A DNA stretch of 7,613 nt from Halanaerobiales bacterium (GTDB lineage: Bacteria; Bacillota_F; Halanaerobiia; Halanaerobiales; DTU029), in NCBI GenBank assembly GCA_016278415.1, contig JADQBV010000063.1:1-7613 (forward strand), read 5' to 3'. The notes beneath the pieces were generated by a model. That model worked only from the letters and a program-made list of their open reading frames with translations, ran no database searches and was not told the origin of the DNA. Positions within the stretch are counted from its first letter, which is position 1. Each line of letters opens with the position of its first letter. Position numbers and translations under genes: made by a program. Shown here one piece after another: positions 1-5,419 of the stretch.

Positions 1-53
1 CCTGCATCTACATGTGCTATTACTGCTATATTTATTATCTTTTTTTTATTCAC
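1..53 (-). CDS. N-terminus of a TetM/EF-G-like translational GTPase (partial, runs off left edge)
   Basis: Only 17 complete codons and two bases of the next lie in the window. They read MNKKKIINIAVIAHVDAG if the GTG at 53-51 is taken as Met and the last, incomplete GG codon as Gly. The stretch INIAVIAHVDAG is the start of the G1/P-loop of translation-factor GTPases. HVDAG (rather than HVDHG of TypA, HIDHG of LepA or HPDAG of RF3) best matches the tetracycline-resistance ribosomal protection family (TetM/TetO/TetW) and its uncharacterised chromosomal relatives; EF-G usually has HIDAG. These proteins bind the ribosome and hydrolyse GTP, and true Tet members dislodge tetracycline. The start is fixed by an in-frame TAG at 71-69, a GAGAGGG ribosome binding site about nine bases upstream, and no other standard start between. 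Whether this is a resistance gene or an EF-G-like housekeeping paralogue cannot be told from so little. Confidence 0.72.
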   Translation of the reverse strand, partial: MNKKKIINIAVIAHVDA

Positions 54-88
54 AATTTTAAACCCTCTCTATTTTTTAGTCATTTTAT

Positions 89-118
89 ATTATACCCTAC
101 ATTACTTCCAGTATATAA
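89..118 (-). promoter_or_regulatory. Candidate promoter of the left-edge GTPase gene
   Basis: On the minus strand a perfect TATAAT lies at 94-89, about 36 bases before the GTG start, which gives a short leader containing the GAGAGGG ribosome binding site. The -35 side is poor: the best hexamers 17-18 bases upstream are TATATA or TTATAT. It is supported mainly by the -10 box and its position. A sequence this AT-rich gives such boxes by chance. Confidence 0.35.
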
Positions 119-267
119 TAGGTAAATATCCCCTTTCTTTTTATTAATCACTCTATTATACACTTATTTTTGATATTTTAAAAGCCTTAAATGAGTTAAT
201 TAAGTATTACCACTACTATTTCCAAGTCAGCTTAGTTTTTATCACTCTATACTGACCTATTATTTTT

Positions 268-1188
268 TTATTTATTTAAAGCAATTAATTCCATGATTTC
301 ATTCAGTTGTGGGGGGTTAAATGCCATTGGAAATCGTGTACAGACCGTTGCTGCAGTAGCTGCCGCAAACTTTACAGTGCCTTCATCATTCATATCATTC
401 AACAAACCGTATACAACCCCTGCACGGAATGTATCACCTGCTCCAAGAGTACTTTTTACGTCTACTTTATAAGGAATAAGACTTTTAATTTCTTCATGTT
501 TCCGGCCATAAAGTATCTCTCTTGCTCCAAATGTAAATATTACAAGACCTTGTGAAGCATTTAAGTATCTTCTAAATAATACTTTAATATCTTCATTTTG
601 GAACTTATTTTTTATAAACTCACTAGATATTATTGTTGCTGCTGAATTTTTATGAATTTCACTTTCAGGTTCACAATCTATTGTTACATACTCCTTGCCC
701 ATATTAGAACAAATTCTTGCAACGTCTTTAGATTCTTCCCCAAAGAAGGGATCCAGTGCAACTATTTTTGCTTTCCGTATAGCCTCCTTATCAGGTTGTG
801 TCCACCTTTTCTTCCCACTAAAATAGCTATTGAATTTTCCAAAAACCGTTCTTGAATGTTTATCAATTAAAACAATATCTTGTACACCTTCAAAACCCTG
901 ATCATAATGCAGATTGGAGCAGTCTATATTCAAGTTACTAAAGAAATTAAGTATCCCCTCTTTTGTACATGTACCCATAAAAGGACCGTCGATCTTAACA
1001 TTGTATCCCAAGTTAGCAAGCACTATTGCGGAATTTCCTGTTTCACCGCCTGGTACTGTATAGCTCTCCTTTATCTCCTGGTAAGTATCAGCTTCAGGAT
1101 ATAAATCAGCTAAGAGATGAATATTTGACCAGACTGTCATACCATATAAATAAACATCCAGACTACTGTCTTTGCCATTTTCTTGCAT
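268..1188 (-). CDS. PfkB-family (ribokinase-like) sugar kinase
   Basis: A 306-residue protein, the normal length for PfkB/ribokinase sugar kinases, which transfer phosphate from ATP to a sugar hydroxyl in the cytoplasm. The family's first signature is at about residues 45-61 (PGGETGNSAIVLANLG), where the Gly pair contacts sugar. The second is at residues 246-259 (STLGAGDTFRAGVV), with the anion-hole GAGD and catalytic base Asp252. The start ATG follows AGAAGGAG at a spacing of about nine bases. The gene lies 137 bp downstream of a dehydrogenase on the same strand and is probably co-transcribed with it. In Thermotoga maritima a 2-keto-3-deoxygluconate kinase of this superfamily sits beside a UxuB-like dehydrogenase of similar size, so a KDG or fructose-type substrate is a reasonable inference, but nothing in the sequence fixes the substrate. 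Fold and chemistry are sure; specificity is open. Confidence 0.9.
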   Translation of the reverse strand: MQENGKDSSLDVYLYGMTVWSNIHLLADLYPEADTYQEIKESYTVPGGETGNSAIVLANLGYNVKIDGPFMGTCTKEGILNFFSNLNIDCSNLHYDQGFEGVQDIVLIDKHSRTVFGKFNSYFSGKKRWTQPDKEAIRKAKIVALDPFFGEESKDVARICSNMGKEYVTIDCEPESEIHKNSAATIISSEFIKNKFQNEDIKVLFRRYLNASQGLVIFTFGAREILYGRKHEEIKSLIPYKVDVKSTLGAGDTFRAGVVYGLLNDMNDEGTVKFAAATAATVCTRFPMAFNPPQLNEIMELIALNK

Positions 1189-1224
1189 ATAAATTTCACT
1201 CCTTCTAGATTAATCATTACTAAA

Positions 1225-1246
1225 CCCCCAGGTATAGATCTGGGGG
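1225..1246 (-). promoter_or_regulatory. Strong GC-rich hairpin between dehydrogenase and kinase genes
   Basis: CCCCCAG (1225-1231) and CTGGGGG (1240-1246) are perfect inverted repeats. With a G:U and a U:A pair inside, the stem reaches nine base pairs closed by an ATAG tetraloop. It is by far the most GC-rich spot in this AT-rich region. On the minus strand the stem is followed by only TTTAG, so it lacks the long U-run of a full intrinsic terminator. It sits about 36 bases before the kinase start. Likely roles are a partial terminator or attenuator that lowers kinase expression relative to the dehydrogenase, or an mRNA processing or stability element. The choice between these is inference. 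Confidence 0.5.
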
Positions 1247-1325
1247 CTCTCCTATATCTAAATAATATTTTTATATAAAGATTATTCTTTACTTTCTTTT
1301 AGTTTGGCAAAAGGAGATAAAACAC

Positions 1326-2942
1326 TTAAGACAAGTATTTCTCCAAGGTGTTTCTTACAGCATTCTTCCCTGCAATCATCTCTTTAAAATATCCTTCTAT
1401 CTTTTCCCCGACGCCTAATTCATACAGATCTGAACCAAAAAGACCTTCATTTGATAGTATCGGTCTTAAACTATTACCCATAGATTCTTTATCACCTAAT
1501 TTTACATCTTTAAGATAAACTGTCAATTCAGCCAGCATAGGATCTGGACTTAATTCCATTTCCTGACCATTATCATCTATTCCTAATAAATACCTACACC
1601 ATCCTGCAATAGCTAAAGGTACAGCTATTAAGTCTTTAGGGTCCAGGTCATCTCTCTTTTCATAAGCCCGGAGAGTCTCACCAAATCTTATAGATACTTT
1701 TTGTGATGTATCTGTAGCAATCCTTTGTGGCGAATCGGGTATATATGGATTTGGAAGTCTTTCTTCTACTACTTCTCTAATAAATTCTTCTGGGTCTAAT
1801 ACGCCTGGATCCACAACTACAGGTAAACCTTCTTCAAAACCAATTTTTTCAACTAATGTTTTCAGAGTATTATCTTTCATTTGATCTGCTACTAATGTAA
1901 ATCCAAGAAGGCATCCATATACAGCCATTGCTGTATGTAAAGGATTCAAACATGTACATACCTTCATCTTTTCAACCTTATCCACCGTTTCCCTATCTGT
2001 AAAGACTACATCTGCTAATTCAAGAGGGGGCCGTCCATTCGGAAAGTTATCTTCAACAACTAGATATTGGGGTGCCTCTGCATTAACAAATGGAGCAATA
2101 TGTGTGTTTTTTGAAGTGCGTACAATATCAGTATTTTTAAAACCAAGTTTATCTAATGAATCTTTTACTGTATCTGAAGGTCGAGGAGTTATCTTATCTA
2201 TCATTGACCATGGGAAACTTACCTTATCTTTGTCATTTATATAAGATAAGAATTCTTTCTCGACAAGATCATTTTCAACCCATTTCTTTACAATTGTTTC
2301 TACTGACTGATGAAGAATTTCCCCGTTATGTGAACAGTTATCCATACTAGCAAAAGCAATTGGCAGTTGACCACTTTTATATCTAGCATAAGCCAACGCC
2401 GCAACTTTAGACATGGCATGTGTTGGTTTCTCTGGTCCATTATTCATATCTTCCAGAACAAAATCGAAATATTGTCCAGCCATATTTTTAAGGCTATATC
2501 CCTTTTCTGTTATAGTGAAACTTACTATCTGTAGGTTTTCTGATGTGAAAATTTCCTTTAAACGGTTCCAATCTTCTTCCCTCGAAGGGTCGCCAACCAA
2601 ACCCTCAGTAATACTTGCAACTACTTTTTTTTCTAATTTTCCATCAGGATGCATAGTTACAAGAAGGCTTAAATTATCATTTGGAGCATAAATCTTATCT
2701 ATAATTTCAAAATCAAAGGTCTCTGCTGCTACAATACCCGTATCAACCTTCCCTTTATTTAATAGCTCTTGTTGTAATGTTGCAATAAATCCCCTAAAAA
2801 TATTTCCCGTACCAAAGTGTACCCATTTTGGATTTTCTTTTGTATTTGATGCAACTTGATTATAGTCAAACTCAGGAAGCTTTATCCCCGCATCCTCCCA
2901 TAACTGTTCATTTTTTATATCTTCAATACTTAAATTTAACAT
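1326..2942 (-). CDS. Polyol-specific long-chain dehydrogenase: fructuronate reductase / mannitol dehydrogenase family
   Basis: A 538-residue NAD(P)-dependent oxidoreductase of the mannitol dehydrogenase (PSLDR) family, which interconverts polyols or aldonates with ketoses or ketouronates (mannitol/fructose, mannonate/fructuronate). The dinucleotide-binding loop is at residues 41-52 (VHFGTGNIFRGF). Further family blocks are SMDNCSHNGE at 199-208, FPWSMIDKITPRPSD at 243-257, and YLVVEDNFPNGRPPLE at about 293-308. The catalytic region KVCTCLNPLH (327-336) carries the Lys, Asn333 and His336 expected of the family. The protein is longer than E. coli UxuB (about 486 residues) and close in size to Thermotoga UxuB-like proteins, which favours D-mannonate oxidoreductase over mannitol dehydrogenase, though not decisively. 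The start ATG follows AAAGGGTGAT. It is the first gene of a probable two-gene unit with the PfkB kinase; no uxuA or KDPG aldolase is in view. Confidence 0.88.
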   Translation of the reverse strand: MLNLSIEDIKNEQLWEDAGIKLPEFDYNQVASNTKENPKWVHFGTGNIFRGFIATLQQELLNKGKVDTGIVAAETFDFEIIDKIYAPNDNLSLLVTMHPDGKLEKKVVASITEGLVGDPSREEDWNRLKEIFTSENLQIVSFTITEKGYSLKNMAGQYFDFVLEDMNNGPEKPTHAMSKVAALAYARYKSGQLPIAFASMDNCSHNGEILHQSVETIVKKWVENDLVEKEFLSYINDKDKVSFPWSMIDKITPRPSDTVKDSLDKLGFKNTDIVRTSKNTHIAPFVNAEAPQYLVVEDNFPNGRPPLELADVVFTDRETVDKVEKMKVCTCLNPLHTAMAVYGCLLGFTLVADQMKDNTLKTLVEKIGFEEGLPVVVDPGVLDPEEFIREVVEERLPNPYIPDSPQRIATDTSQKVSIRFGETLRAYEKRDDLDPKDLIAVPLAIAGWCRYLLGIDDNGQEMELSPDPMLAELTVYLKDVKLGDKESMGNSLRPILSNEGLFGSDLYELGVGEKIEGYFKEMIAGKNAVRNTLEKYLS

Positions 2943-2962
2943 TGTATCACCCTTTCATAATT

Positions 2963-2991
2963 ATTATATCTATGTACTTAATATTTAAAAA
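2963..2991 (-). promoter_or_regulatory. Candidate promoter for the dehydrogenase-kinase unit
   Basis: A perfect TATAAT lies on the minus strand at 2968-2963. At 17 bases upstream there is only TTTTTA (2991-2986), a poor -35. The -10 is just 20 bases before the dehydrogenase ATG, so transcription from here would leave a leader barely longer than the AAAGGG ribosome binding site. A start further upstream, within the structured stretch at 2999-3045, is an alternative. Confidence 0.28.
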
Positions 2992-2998
2992 CTTACTA

Positions 2999-3045
2999 CT
3001 TCGTTACTTATAAAGTGAATTCTTCGTTCCAGAGGGAGACTTTAT
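2999..3045 (-). promoter_or_regulatory. Direct repeats and imperfect hairpin upstream of the dehydrogenase gene
   Basis: The heptamer CTTCGTT (AACGAAG on the minus strand) occurs twice, at 2999-3005 and 3022-3028, offset by 23 bases, about two helical turns. The second copy lies in the loop of a possible hairpin whose arms ATAAAGT (3010-3016) and ACTTTAT (3039-3045) pair perfectly over seven bases. The site is 57-103 bases before the dehydrogenase start, where an operator or leader element would be expected. No known operator consensus is recognised, so this is a candidate only. Confidence 0.25.
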
Positions 3046-3056
3046 TATTTATTATT

Positions 3057-3087
3057 TAGTATTATCATTATTATTAAACTAATACTA
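3057..3087 (-). terminator. Weak hairpin at the end of the first GNAT gene
   Basis: TAGTATTA (3057-3064) and TAATACTA (3080-3087) form a perfect 8-bp stem with a 15-base loop. The right arm contains the stop codon of the GNAT gene. The stem has only one G:C pair at each end of the recognition core, and on the minus strand it is followed by AATAATAAAT rather than a U-run, so termination here would be inefficient. The GNAT gene may read through into the dehydrogenase gene. Confidence 0.25.
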
Positions 3088-3513
3088 TAAATTGTACACC
3101 ATCTTGATATGTTCAATACCCGCTTCCATGAAGTTACTTCCAATAGTTTTAAAACCAAGCTTTTTATAGAATTCTTTAGATTCCAACTGAGCATGCAGTA
3201 GAGCTTTTTTACACCCTTTTTTTTCAGCCATTTTTAATAACTCATTGCAAACTATACTACCAATACCTGATTTTCGGTACTCCTTTGCAACAGCAACTCG
3301 TCCAATTTTACCACAATCTTCTCTAAACACAATCCTACCACAACCAACCGTTTCACCCTGGTGTTGTGCCAAGATATGTTCAGCCTTCTGGTCATCCTCA
3401 TCTCTTTCTTCCTCAAAAGGTACTCCTTGTTCATCCACAAAAACCCGATACCTTAATTGTAAGGCCTCTTCAAATCCAGATTCATCTATAACTTTTTTTA
3501 GACTAATCTCCAT
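3085..3513 (-). CDS. GNAT-family N-acetyltransferase (YjcF/ElaA-like)
   Basis: A 142-residue single-domain acetyl-CoA-dependent acyltransferase. The N-terminal block RYRVFVDEQGVPFEEERDEDD (about residues 21-41) is typical of the YjcF/ElaA-like branch. The central strand and loop GRVAVAKEYRKSGIG (71-85) is motif A with the acetyl-CoA pyrophosphate loop R80-K-S-G83-I-G85 intact. LHAQLESKEFYKKLGF (106-121) is the C-terminal motif B, with the Tyr often acting as general acid. The acceptor substrate is unknown for this branch. The start ATG follows AGAGGTGAG at a good distance. The gene is divergent from the M23 peptidase gene and 142 bp upstream of the dehydrogenase gene on the same strand, a gap that suggests a separate transcript. 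A second, related GNAT protein lies at 4784-5224. Confidence 0.9.
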   Translation of the reverse strand: MEISLKKVIDESGFEEALQLRYRVFVDEQGVPFEEERDEDDQKAEHILAQHQGETVGCGRIVFREDCGKIGRVAVAKEYRKSGIGSIVCNELLKMAEKKGCKKALLHAQLESKEFYKKLGFKTIGSNFMEAGIEHIKMVYNL

Positions 3514-3541
3514 CTTAACTTACTCACCTCTTTACAAAAAA

Positions 3542-3570
3542 ATTATATAAGCCTGTCGCACAAAAAAGAC
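3542..3570 (-). promoter_or_regulatory. Candidate promoter of the first GNAT gene
   Basis: A perfect TATAAT lies on the minus strand at 3547-3542, about 28 bases before the GNAT start codon. The hexamer 17 bases upstream is GTCTTT (3570-3565), a weak -35 that falls inside the terminator-like hairpin of the possible insertion-sequence end at 3551-3600. Support comes from the -10 and its position. Confidence 0.35.
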
Positions 3571-3600
3571 CCACTTTTTTAAGCAGATCGTGAACAACTT
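3551..3600. other. Possible insertion-sequence end or scar with terminator-like hairpin
   Basis: This stretch, GCCTGTCGCACAAAAAAGAC and onward, is richer in GC and in structure than its surroundings. AAAAAAG (3562-3568) and CTTTTTT (3574-3580) form a perfect stem around ACCCA, a terminator-like hairpin in a divergent promoter region where no transcript should end. The leading CTGTCGCA recalls terminal inverted repeats of some IS families (IS1182-type ends come to mind, from memory). No matching opposite end, target duplication or transposase fragment is visible, so at most this is a solo relict. Confidence 0.25.
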
Positions 3601-3691
3601 TTCGATTACATCCTTTCAAAACTCAAGAAAATTTAAGTCTTATTTTTATATTGAACGTTTCTCATTGAATCTATACCAGTTTACTCTAATC

Positions 3692-3719
3692 TTACAAGCT
3701 AAGTTAAAGTAATTATACT
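3692..3719 (+). promoter_or_regulatory. Candidate promoter of the M23 peptidase gene
   Basis: TTACAA (3692-3697) and TATACT (3714-3719) are separated by 16 bases and lie about 90 bases before the peptidase start. The -10 matches consensus at five of six positions; the -35 is weak. AT-rich alternatives such as the TATATAA around 3778-3784 are closer to the gene, so this choice is tentative. Confidence 0.25.
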
Positions 3720-3807
3720 ATAAAAAACAATGATTATCAATAAAAAAAGGATTAGCCCTATTCATGCAGAATAAATTATATATAACCATTATATAAGGGT
3801 GATATGA

Positions 3808-4698
3808 ATGTTAAAAAAAGATAATCTATTAATTTTAATCCTATGTTTACTCCTAACTGTCTTAAATATAATACCAACTTCTCTAGTTAAAGCTGCTAAT
3901 AACTCTTACGATGAGTCTATTTCTCTAAATAGCCAGGAGATTAAGCAGGGTAAAGTACTAACTATAAAGATGGAAAGTAATCGTCAAATTAAAAAAATAA
4001 CCTTTAACCAAGTAGAATATAAGTTAAACAAAGATAAGAACAGTAATATTTTTACAGCTATTATTCCTATCTCTTACTGGCTTCAGCCAGGAGACTACAA
4101 ACTTCATATAACAGGAGCAAATAATAATATCAACAAAAATATTAAAGTACTTCCTGGAAATTTTAAAGAAAGTTATATAACAGTAGATAGTAATCAAGAA
4201 GAGATTATCAGACCTCAGAACAAAGAAACAATAGAAAGAAAAAATAAAGATAGTCAGTTAGTAAAGGAAGCCAGGAAAATCTCTTCTACTATAAAGTTAT
4301 GGCAAAATAAATTTATCTGGCCCATAGAGGGTACTATCACTACTCCATTTGCTGCAACAAGATATGTCAATAAAAAGTTAAATAACCGCCATTCTGGTAT
4401 AGATATTGCAGCACCCCAAGGGACTCCCATTAAAGCAACTGCTAATGGTATTGTTAAGCTTTCAACAGAACTACTTGTTACAGGAAATACGATTATTATT
4501 GATCATGGTTGGAATGTTTCTAGCTCCTACAGCCATTTAGATAAAATTCATGTGAGCGTCGGGCAAGAAGTCAACGAAGGAGATATTATTGGTAGTATAG
4601 GTTCAACTGGTTTCTCTACTGGCCCTCATCTTCACTGGGCTGTAAAGGTTAACGGAGTCTTTGTTAATCCAGAACAATTTATTGAGGAAGAAATATAG
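3808..4698 (+). CDS. Secreted M23 (LytM-type) zinc metallopeptidase
   Basis: A 296-residue exported endopeptidase expected to cut peptide cross-links in peptidoglycan. A signal peptide spans residues 1-29: KK, a long Leu/Ile core, then a likely signal peptidase I site at VKA-AN. Residues about 38-115 form a beta-rich, Ig-like N-terminal domain (QGKVLTIKM, then YWLQPGDYKLHI) seen in several M23 proteins. A charged, Lys/Glu-rich linker covers about 120-165. The catalytic domain is about 170-292. Zinc ligands are His195 and Asp199 (HSGID) and His276 in the HLHW motif; His243 (YSHLD) and His274 are the expected catalytic histidines, so all active-site residues are present. The start is set by AAGGGTGAT six bases upstream; another ATG at 3804 is out of frame. 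It stands alone on its strand between two GNAT genes on the other, and shares a convergent 85-bp gap with the second. It could serve wall turnover or spore morphogenesis. Confidence 0.93.
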   Translation: MLKKDNLLILILCLLLTVLNIIPTSLVKAANNSYDESISLNSQEIKQGKVLTIKMESNRQIKKITFNQVEYKLNKDKNSNIFTAIIPISYWLQPGDYKLHITGANNNINKNIKVLPGNFKESYITVDSNQEEIIRPQNKETIERKNKDSQLVKEARKISSTIKLWQNKFIWPIEGTITTPFAATRYVNKKLNNRHSGIDIAAPQGTPIKATANGIVKLSTELLVTGNTIIIDHGWNVSSSYSHLDKIHVSVGQEVNEGDIIGSIGSTGFSTGPHLHWAVKVNGVFVNPEQFIEEEI

Positions 4699-4783
4699 CC
4701 AGCAAATTCATCCTCTATTATTCATATATAAATATGTATACATTTTAAATTATTACTTAATTAAACTAAAATCAGATAATATA

Positions 4784-5224
4784 TCACAAGGATTTATGCA
4801 TTTCATAGTGAGGAATATTTACTTCAATAAATTCATCTCCAGACACCTCATAACCTAAGTTCTTGTAAAATATCACCGCATTATCCCTGGCATGTAAAAC
4901 CATTTCCTGATATCCCTGACTCCTAGAATAATCCTCTGCATATCTAACCATCTTACTTCCTACATATTTACCCTGATATTCTTCATTAACCGCTACCTGT
5001 CTCATCTTAATAATCTTATTATTAAGTCTTGTTAATAAAAGACAACCTATCAAATTCTTATTAATAAAAGCCCCTATATGAATATCTGCTATATCATCAT
5101 CTGGGACTTCTTCAAATATTTTCATTCCTATTGGTATTCTCAATATTTCATTCCTTAATTCTAACTCTGCACTGTATTCCGTGGAATTGAACTCTATTAT
5201 CTTTATCTCTAAATCAGTTATCAT
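4784..5224 (-). CDS. GNAT-family N-acetyltransferase with altered acetyl-CoA loop
   Basis: A 146-residue single-domain GNAT protein. Motif A is MRQVAVNEEYQGKYVGSKMV (74-93) and motif B is LHARDNAVIFYKNLGY (110-125). Its C-terminus (FIEVNIPHYEM) aligns by eye with that of the GNAT protein at 3085-3513 (FMEAGIEHIKM), so the two are related, perhaps old paralogues of the YjcF/ElaA type. The pyrophosphate-binding loop, normally Q/R-x-x-G-x-G, reads Q84-G-K-Y87-V-G89: the first loop glycine is Tyr, confirmed in the DNA as codon TAT. The rest of the domain is intact and the reading frame is clean, so it is probably functional with a modified cofactor loop. The start ATG follows AGGGAGA about ten bases upstream. 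It is convergent with the M23 gene and divergent from the LysM gene. Acceptor unknown. Confidence 0.88.
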   Translation of the reverse strand: MITDLEIKIIEFNSTEYSAELELRNEILRIPIGMKIFEEVPDDDIADIHIGAFINKNLIGCLLLTRLNNKIIKMRQVAVNEEYQGKYVGSKMVRYAEDYSRSQGYQEMVLHARDNAVIFYKNLGYEVSGDEFIEVNIPHYEMHKSL

Positions 5225-5379
5225 ATTTCTTCTTCTCCCTTTTTCAATAATTAAGCTCTACTTTCATCATTTCAATATTTATATAAAATTTAATATATCT
5301 GCTCTAAATATTAATTTTATGTTTTATTATTTCCTCCTTGTTTTTTCATTCTACCTAGTTCCAAATATAACAAACAACT

Positions 5380-5419
5380 CATATTATATAATAATATGAG
5401 TGAAAAGGAGACTATAATC
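5380..5419 (+). promoter_or_regulatory. Candidate -10 region and ribosome binding site of the LysM gene
   Basis: TATAAT at 5387-5392 lies in a run reading CATATTATATAATAAT. A transcript from it would begin near 5399, after the ATG at 5396, so translation would have to use the next in-frame ATG at 5420. That ATG is preceded by an excellent AAAAGGAG (5403-5410) at a spacing of nine bases, whereas the ATG at 5396 has no ribosome binding site. No good -35 is seen. The CATATTAT overlapping the -10 also resembles -10 boxes of sporulation sigma factors E and K, but no matching -35 is at the right distance. Confidence 0.45.

Noticed and set aside
224..258. Inverted repeat AAGTCAG / CTGACCT downstream of the kinase gene as its terminator
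   Set aside because: The 7-bp stem includes a wobble pair, spans a 21-base loop and has no U-run after it on the minus strand; too weak to call. I see no convincing terminator for the kinase gene in 121-267.
2413..2691. Open frame of 92 codons on the plus strand inside the dehydrogenase gene
   Set aside because: It is antisense to conserved dehydrogenase motifs, has no ribosome binding site and no recognisable domain; it is a shadow of the real gene.
3245..3550. Open frame of 101 codons on the plus strand across the first GNAT gene
   Set aside because: It is antisense to GNAT motif A and the N-terminal block, Ser/Thr-rich in the manner of shadow frames, and lacks a start signal.
3725..3739. 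Fur-box-like sequence with the half-site ATTATCA upstream of the M23 gene
   Set aside because: The right half matches TGATAATNATTATCA fully but the left matches only four of seven; in AT-rich DNA this is likely chance, and an M23 peptidase is not a typical Fur target.
4734..4743. Palindrome ATGTATACAT followed by TTTT, as a terminator of the M23 gene
   Set aside because: The stem leaves no room for a loop and has little GC; the 85-bp convergent gap at 4699-4783 holds no clear terminator.
5333..5339. Perfect AAGGAGG on the minus strand between the second GNAT and the LysM gene
   Set aside because: No ATG, GTG or TTG follows at usable spacing, and the only overlapping frame (ATG near 5351) is about ten codons; treated as an orphan purine run.
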